Part shown: piece by piece, positions 60,344-64,000 of the stretch
Position numbering within the stretch: the stretch's first letter is position 1
How the letters are laid out: each line of letters begins with the position of its first letter
DNA from: Halopseudomonas xinjiangensis
Lineage (GTDB): Bacteria; Pseudomonadota; Gammaproteobacteria; Pseudomonadales; Pseudomonadaceae
Reading direction: 5' to 3'
Length of the DNA: 64,000 bases
NCBI GenBank assembly: GCA_011050525.1
Contig: DRFO01000012.1
Location: 1 to 64,000 of the forward strand
Made by a program: the position numbers and the translations under genes
Notes under the pieces: generated by a model
What the model saw: the letters and a program-made list of their open reading frames with translations, nothing else
Database searches by the model: none
Told to the model about the DNA's origin: nothing

Positions 60344-60883
60344 TTAAATTATTAGCTCTTCTTCGTCGAGAATGTGCTGCACCTCCACCAAGCCGCTATT
60401 CACCACGTCATTGAGCCACCGCTGAATGACCTTATTCCAGCGGCGCCGGGTGGTGTCGGATCGGCCTTCGGTGTCCCAGTAGTTGAAGTCATACCAGTAG
60501 GCAGGCAGCACAGCGGTCGAGCGCTTGCCGTCCCTGCCCTTGGGCTTGGGGAAACTCCAGGCGACCGCAGCATGCCGAGTGAATCGGGCGTCAGCGGGGG
60601 AGACGATCACAGGCAACAGCTGCTCCAAGGCTTTGGCCTTGGACTTCGAGCAAGCGGAATACTTCGCCACCAGCGCATGCCACAGAACCGCATCAAGCTC
60701 GCGGTGCAGCTTGGCATGAACCATCATGTCGAGAGCCATGCGGTCATCATTACTGAGCCCGGCTTGGCCGTTGATCCTGTCGGGGCTATAGCTGGGCTTC
60801 GATGTGGTATCTATCACTGCAGCTGACGTAGCTCGCTTGATGGCGTCAATAACGTTCACGTATCCTAGGCGCTTGTCACTCAT
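60344..60883 (-). CDS. Hypothetical protein, last of the early block
   Basis: 179 residues, basic and helical, with a C-terminal acidic end (ILDEEELII). A Ser/Lys-rich central part (ACSKSKAKALEQLLP) and the aromatic AYWYDFNYWDTEGRSDTTRR stand out. No family recognised; an antitermination or replication accessory role is imaginable from position only. Overlaps the next gene by 4 bp. Confidence 0.65.
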   Translation of the reverse strand: MSDKRLGYVNVIDAIKRATSAAVIDTTSKPSYSPDRINGQAGLSNDDRMALDMMVHAKLHRELDAVLWHALVAKYSACSKSKAKALEQLLPVIVSPADARFTRHAAVAWSFPKPKGRDGKRSTAVLPAYWYDFNYWDTEGRSDTTRRRWNKVIQRWLNDVVNSGLVEVQHILDEEELII

Positions 60884-61167
60884 TCGCTGGCCTCCTTGAA
60901 GTGGATCTGCATCGTCTGCACGTCAATGGTGAGGTGCGCCACAGTCTTTCCGGTCAGGCTGATGGCTCCCTTGCTTCCCAGTCTCCCGGAGACTGTCAGC
61001 CGGCCACCCTTCGGTAGCATTCCAACCAGCTCGGCATGCCGGGCATTGCGAAACATAGCCCGAACAGCTCGCCGCGCTTCGTCGCTGTAGATCGTGCAGT
61101 AGCGGCGACCGAACTCATCTGTTGTCAGTTTGCTGGTGATCCCGCCAGTTATTGTTGCTGTCAGCAT
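60880..61167 (-). CDS. Possible OB-fold (SSB-like) protein
   Basis: 95 residues, beta-rich: LTATITGGITSKLTTDEFGR then YCTIYSDEARRA and LPKGGRLTVSGRLGSKG. The pattern resembles the OB-fold core of single-stranded DNA-binding proteins, minus the acidic C-terminal tail, so the call is tentative. In the replication block. Confidence 0.45.
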   Translation of the reverse strand: MLTATITGGITSKLTTDEFGRRYCTIYSDEARRAVRAMFRNARHAELVGMLPKGGRLTVSGRLGSKGAISLTGKTVAHLTIDVQTMQIHFKEASE

Positions 61168-61790
61168 GAGCGCGTCTCCTCGGGTGTTTTGGCTGGAACG
61201 ATGTGCAGAGTAGGTGGGAGCTTCTCGCCGAATATCTCACCAGGTGCGAATGGATCGGGCAGGGCGGCTTCGGGTGCGGTCGCAATGAAGTCAGCCATAA
61301 CCAAGAAGCATGCCTCGAACAGCGGGCCGCGTTTCCAGCCTGCGTCTCGGTTACTGGCGCTGCTCTCCAAGTTGTGAACGAATACCAGCTCCCAGGGGGT
61401 ATGCCAGCCTTCTCGGCGCGCTTTCTCCCTCTCAACGCGGTTGATATTTAGCAGATCAGCCAGTGCTTCAAAGCCCAGGGCCTGTAGTTCGCCGTCACGG
61501 TCGCGAAGGATTGTGTTGCCAAAGCCTCGCAGCACTTCACCGGCGCCCTTCATTTCATCGGCTAAGTGGTCATTGGCCTGCTGCTCCAAGACTTCGATCT
61601 GGCGCTTGGTGAATGGCAGGTGTTCTCGCAGCTTGCTGGCCTCTCGGCGAATTGCATGGCGCTCTGCATGGATGACTTCGCGGCGCTCATAAAGCCGGCG
61701 CGCAATGCGGCGCGTGACTGTCAGTTGGTCGCGGACGGAGATGCCAGGCTTCAAGCCGATCATGGCGAGGGTGTGAGTTATAGGAATCAA
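61161..61790 (-). CDS. Hypothetical protein of the replication block
   Basis: 209 residues. The N-terminal half is strongly basic and helical (VRDQLTVTRRIARRLYERRE), the rest unremarkable. No family recognised. Packed between the OB-like and TubC-like genes, on the same strand. Confidence 0.65.
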   Translation of the reverse strand: MIPITHTLAMIGLKPGISVRDQLTVTRRIARRLYERREVIHAERHAIRREASKLREHLPFTKRQIEVLEQQANDHLADEMKGAGEVLRGFGNTILRDRDGELQALGFEALADLLNINRVEREKARREGWHTPWELVFVHNLESSASNRDAGWKRGPLFEACFLVMADFIATAPEAALPDPFAPGEIFGEKLPPTLHIVPAKTPEETRSC

Positions 61791-61792
61791 GC

Positions 61793-62092
61793 TCAGTTCT
61801 CCAGGATTTCGGCATCAGGCCACCGCCAGCGGGCTATCTCTTGAGCCTCGTGGTAAGTGGTCGGTTCTCCTATCATCGTGCATAGGGCTCGGCCGTCGCG
61901 TATCACCTTCCAGCTCATGCGCCGGGCCTCGCCATCATTTGCAGCCAGCTCTGCCAGCAGAACTAGTCGATGCTTTTTAACGTACTGCCGAACGTCCTCT
62001 GTTATTAAGCCTTTGGGTTTGAGCCTCACACGGCTTCCGACACGTTGCGCGGTCAAGCCTTGCTCTCGGAGATAGTCGATAGCGGCCATCAC
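61793..62092 (-). CDS. TubC docking domain-like small protein
   Basis: 99 residues; the first 50 (YLREQGLTAQRVGSRVRLKP, then TEDVRQYVKKHRLVLLAEL) fit the TubC N-terminal docking-like fold often seen in phage proteins next to primase/RepA genes. Its start overlaps the ATPase gene by 4 bp. Likely a protein-protein contact module. Confidence 0.6.
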   Translation of the reverse strand: MMAAIDYLREQGLTAQRVGSRVRLKPKGLITEDVRQYVKKHRLVLLAELAANDGEARRMSWKVIRDGRALCTMIGEPTTYHEAQEIARWRWPDAEILEN

Positions 62093-63297
62093 AGATCCTC
62101 CGCGTCAGGATCTGCATCAGCGATTTCATCGAAGGTGCTCATCTCTTGCCGAAGGTGCTCACTGTTTTGTCTGAGCATCTTCGGGGAATCTTGAGCATCT
62201 TCGGCGCATGAATGAGCACCTTGGAAGGGAAGCTCCCAGAACCATCCGGCGTCCATTCCGCCTTTTCTGGCTTTAGCTCCGATTGCTTTCTGTGCTCTGC
62301 GCACGGTTGCCCAGGTCAAGCCGCTGCCGTCAGCGTCAACCTTAATTTGCTTGGTGGGGATCGGGCCGTTCGCCAGTAGAGCGCGGAGAAAATCGCAAGC
62401 CTCGTCTAATTCAGTCCTGCGTTCGTCTGTGTTGTCGCCTTCAACATCCGCCAGAATATCCCGAGCGGTGCCTTCGATACGGTCGCCCCATAAAACTCTT
62501 GTTGTTGAAATCCCAGCACTAACGGTGGTCTCTTCGATGGTGTAAGAACAGCCGCCAGAGTCGATAGAGATGTTCGACTTCGCCCGTGCCAAAACACGAA
62601 GCTCTGAATCCTCTTGCTTGGCAGCTACCAAGACCGTTCGAGCCAAGGCTCCGAAGGCTTGAGAGCCCAGCACACGGTCAGCGGGGTTACTGCCTGCCGA
62701 TCCTTTGGAAAAGTGAGTAATGCCGATAATCGCGCAATCGTAGCGCTCGGCTAGGTCTACCAAGCTTTGTAGAGCGCGGCGGACTTGGTTGGCCTGATTC
62801 ATGTCGCCGGCAACGGCTGAAACGATGGGGTCGATCATTATCATTCCCACGTCGCCGATGCGCTCCATCTCAGCGGCGAGTAGATTGATATCCTTCGCCG
62901 GGTCGAATGGTTCCATCTCGCCCAATCCGTTGATCCGGCCTTGCAAGATCGAAACCTTACTGAGATCCGCGCCAGCCGCTATCAGCCGTGGAACGATCGT
63001 GTCGGCGGGATCGTCTTCACTGGACCAAATCATCACGCTTCGGCGCTCGCTGCAGCGCTCCCCATCTGGCCATTTTCCCGCGCTGGTCATCGTCGCAGCT
63101 AAACCGATGTTGAGTGTCGTTTTCCCGGTTCCACCAGCGCCTGCCAGGATGGTGAGTTTCCCCAAGGCTATCCATCCTGGCCAGGCCCAATGAATAGCGC
63201 GTGGGGTGATGCTGCTAGCCGGAACGGCATTCGCCCGCCATGCATTTTTAGACGTGGCTTCCCATTCCTTGGCGAAGCGATCTATAACGGCTGTCAT
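62089..63297 (-). CDS. RepA-like hexameric ATPase/helicase
   Basis: 402 residues with an AAA_25/RecA-type core: Walker A LAGAGGTGKTTLNIGLAATM (about 51-70), MIWSSEDDPADTIVPRLIAA, Walker B GMIMIDPIVSAVAGDMN and CAIIGITHFSKGSAGSNPAD. A winged-helix-like C-terminal part follows. The class is the replicative helicase of plasmids and satellites. Overlaps the primase fragment by 4 bp. Confidence 0.88.
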   Translation of the reverse strand: MTAVIDRFAKEWEATSKNAWRANAVPASSITPRAIHWAWPGWIALGKLTILAGAGGTGKTTLNIGLAATMTSAGKWPDGERCSERRSVMIWSSEDDPADTIVPRLIAAGADLSKVSILQGRINGLGEMEPFDPAKDINLLAAEMERIGDVGMIMIDPIVSAVAGDMNQANQVRRALQSLVDLAERYDCAIIGITHFSKGSAGSNPADRVLGSQAFGALARTVLVAAKQEDSELRVLARAKSNISIDSGGCSYTIEETTVSAGISTTRVLWGDRIEGTARDILADVEGDNTDERRTELDEACDFLRALLANGPIPTKQIKVDADGSGLTWATVRRAQKAIGAKARKGGMDAGWFWELPFQGAHSCAEDAQDSPKMLRQNSEHLRQEMSTFDEIADADPDAEDL

Positions 63298-63671
63298 GGC
63301 TTCACTCCAAGGCGTTGCTTGGCGAGTTCAAATCGCGCCTGATCGTTCGCGTTTAAATGGTTGCCACGCATCAGCGAGTTCAAGGCAATGTGATAAACGA
63401 TTTGCTCATGCTTTATTGCTGCTTTGCTCGGGCCTCTGCGCTCTTTCTTGTCGCCGGGGAATAGGTCGCCTAGATCCATTTCGAGCGCTGCGGTGATCTG
63501 GTGAATCGTGCAGCCGGCCCAGCAGTGCAACAGAACCTTGCCGTCTTCCGCTTCGGATATCGCCAGGCTTGGGTCCTTGTCGTCATGGGCAGGGCAGCAG
63601 GCTTTCCATTTGTTCGGGCCGCTGGCCTTGACTTTGTCCAGTTGGATTAGGATTCGGTCGATAGGCATCAT
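63294..63671 (-). CDS. Zinc-finger (CHC2-like) primase fragment
   Basis: 125 residues holding a primase zinc-finger: KACCPAHDDKDPSLAI and VLLHCWAGCT, with zinc ligands Cys-His...Cys-Cys. There is no TOPRIM or polymerase domain, so it acts as a DNA-recognition piece working with the RepA-like ATPase, a usual split in phage satellites. Confidence 0.85.
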   Translation of the reverse strand: MMPIDRILIQLDKVKASGPNKWKACCPAHDDKDPSLAISEAEDGKVLLHCWAGCTIHQITAALEMDLGDLFPGDKKERRGPSKAAIKHEQIVYHIALNSLMRGNHLNANDQARFELAKQRLGVKP

Positions 63672-63928
63672 GCCGCTTCTCCGGTGTGGTCGGAGGTGCG
63701 GCGGTGTAGAAATTCGGCCAGGTCAGTGACGCGATAGCGAACCAGACGCCCGACCTTACGGAAGGGGAGGTTATAGCGACCAGTGGAGCGCCAAACGGAC
63801 AACGTAGATGCTTTGACGCCTAGAGCAAGAGCGGCTTGCTTGTCATCAATTTGGGCGGGAGGGTTCTGCGGGTCGTAGCCAAGTGCCGCGGCAATTTCGG
63901 CTTTGATTGTTTCGATGTTGGTGTGCAT
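63668..63928 (-). CDS. AlpA/excisionase-type HTH protein (86 aa)
   Basis: 86 residues; the HTH part reads DDKQAALALGVKASTLSVWR and is followed by a wing RKVGRLVRYRVTDLAEFLHR. It is a DNA-binding regulator or recombination directionality factor at the start of the replication operon. The operator-like repeat 63936-63962 lies immediately upstream. Confidence 0.82.
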   Translation of the reverse strand: MHTNIETIKAEIAAALGYDPQNPPAQIDDKQAALALGVKASTLSVWRSTGRYNLPFRKVGRLVRYRVTDLAEFLHRRTSDHTGEAA

Positions 63929-63935
63929 TGGTAAA

Positions 63936-63962
63936 GCCTCGTCGGGTTAGAAGTGACGAGGC
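63936..63962. promoter_or_regulatory. Inverted repeat upstream of the HTH gene
   Basis: GCCTCGTC and GACGAGGC form 8-bp arms with an 11-nt spacer, 8 bases from the HTH start codon. It may be a self-regulation operator; a structured leader is the alternative. Confidence 0.5.
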
Positions 63963-64000
63963 CATCTTGTGTAATGCAGCAGTTCTTAAAAATTCCCGAC

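Larger units (their letters stand above)
48027..64000. mobile_element. Tail-tip-less prophage or capsid/tail-forming satellite at tRNA-Leu
   Basis: All genes from 63928 down to 48323 read on the minus strand: AlpA-like, zinc-finger primase fragment, RepA-like ATPase, small early genes, HNH, TerS, TerL, protease-capsid fusion, portal, connectors, tail tube, G/GT chaperones, tape measure and one 111-residue gene. The block then ends beside tRNA-Leu. Tail-tip, receptor-binding and lysis genes expected after a tape measure are absent. An integrase and repressor, if any, lie beyond 64000. The attachment site and element size are therefore inferred. Confidence 0.85.

Overview
The window looks like a chromosome segment of Pseudomonas or a close relative (Halopseudomonas-type genera are possible). 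The main evidence is the gacA-uvrC-pgsA-tRNA(Gly-Cys-Leu) block, including a TTG-started gacA. FadB/FadA-type, AraC-type and DUF294/CBS genes and an SOS-boxed yebG fit the same assignment. Two mobile elements flank about 45 kb of host chromosome.

Layout. 1-2.93 kb is the integrase end of an element whose other end lies outside the window: an unknown gene behind a perfect 14-bp palindrome, a 36-residue membrane protein, a small AlpA-type regulator, a P4-type integrase and a candidate 7-7-7 core site. 3.1-11.9 kb is a fatty (probably branched-chain) acid degradation block: AraC regulator, acyl-CoA dehydrogenase, acyl-CoA ligase and 2-methylacyl-CoA racemase-like protein face a FadB-like/thiolase pair. 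12.0-16.3 kb has a PfkB kinase fused by overlap to a GH65 phosphorylase, a phosphoribosyltransferase and a 49-residue acidic protein. 16.4-22.6 kb is a tightly overlapping minus-strand operon: TPP enzyme, enolase-superfamily protein, duplicated His-containing membrane protein, subunit-3-like protein and GMC oxidoreductase. 22.7-30.0 kb is a five-gene exopolysaccharide synthase operon: BcsB-like protein, outer-membrane barrel, MshEN-GT2 synthase, GT-C-like membrane protein and secreted glycosidase. A divergent nitroreductase-fold/pyruvyl-transferase pair follows. 33.0-37.2 kb is an SOS box-yebG-SbcD-like-SMC-like group. 37.5-44.4 kb holds DUF4212 plus a solute symporter, an exonuclease, a DUF294 protein and an acetyl/propionyl-CoA synthetase. 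44.6-48.0 kb is gacA-uvrC-pgsA and three tRNAs.

From 48.0 kb to the right edge is a prophage-like element abutting tRNA-Leu, read entirely on the minus strand. From right to left it carries an AlpA-like protein, zinc-finger primase fragment, RepA-like ATPase, small genes, HNH, TerS, TerL, a protease-capsid fusion, portal, connectors, tail tube, a lambda-like G/GT frameshift pair and the tape measure. It then stops: no tail-tip, receptor-binding or lysis genes lie between the tape measure and the tRNA, and no repressor or integrase is in the window. It is either a truncated prophage or a satellite that supplies its own capsid and tail tube and borrows the tip and lysis from a helper. Four hairpins with U-tracts sit just upstream of the ribosome binding sites of a 63-residue gene and the capsid, tail-tube and tape-measure genes. 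That placement suggests processing or antitermination control.

All functional names come from reading the translations and motifs; no database search was run.
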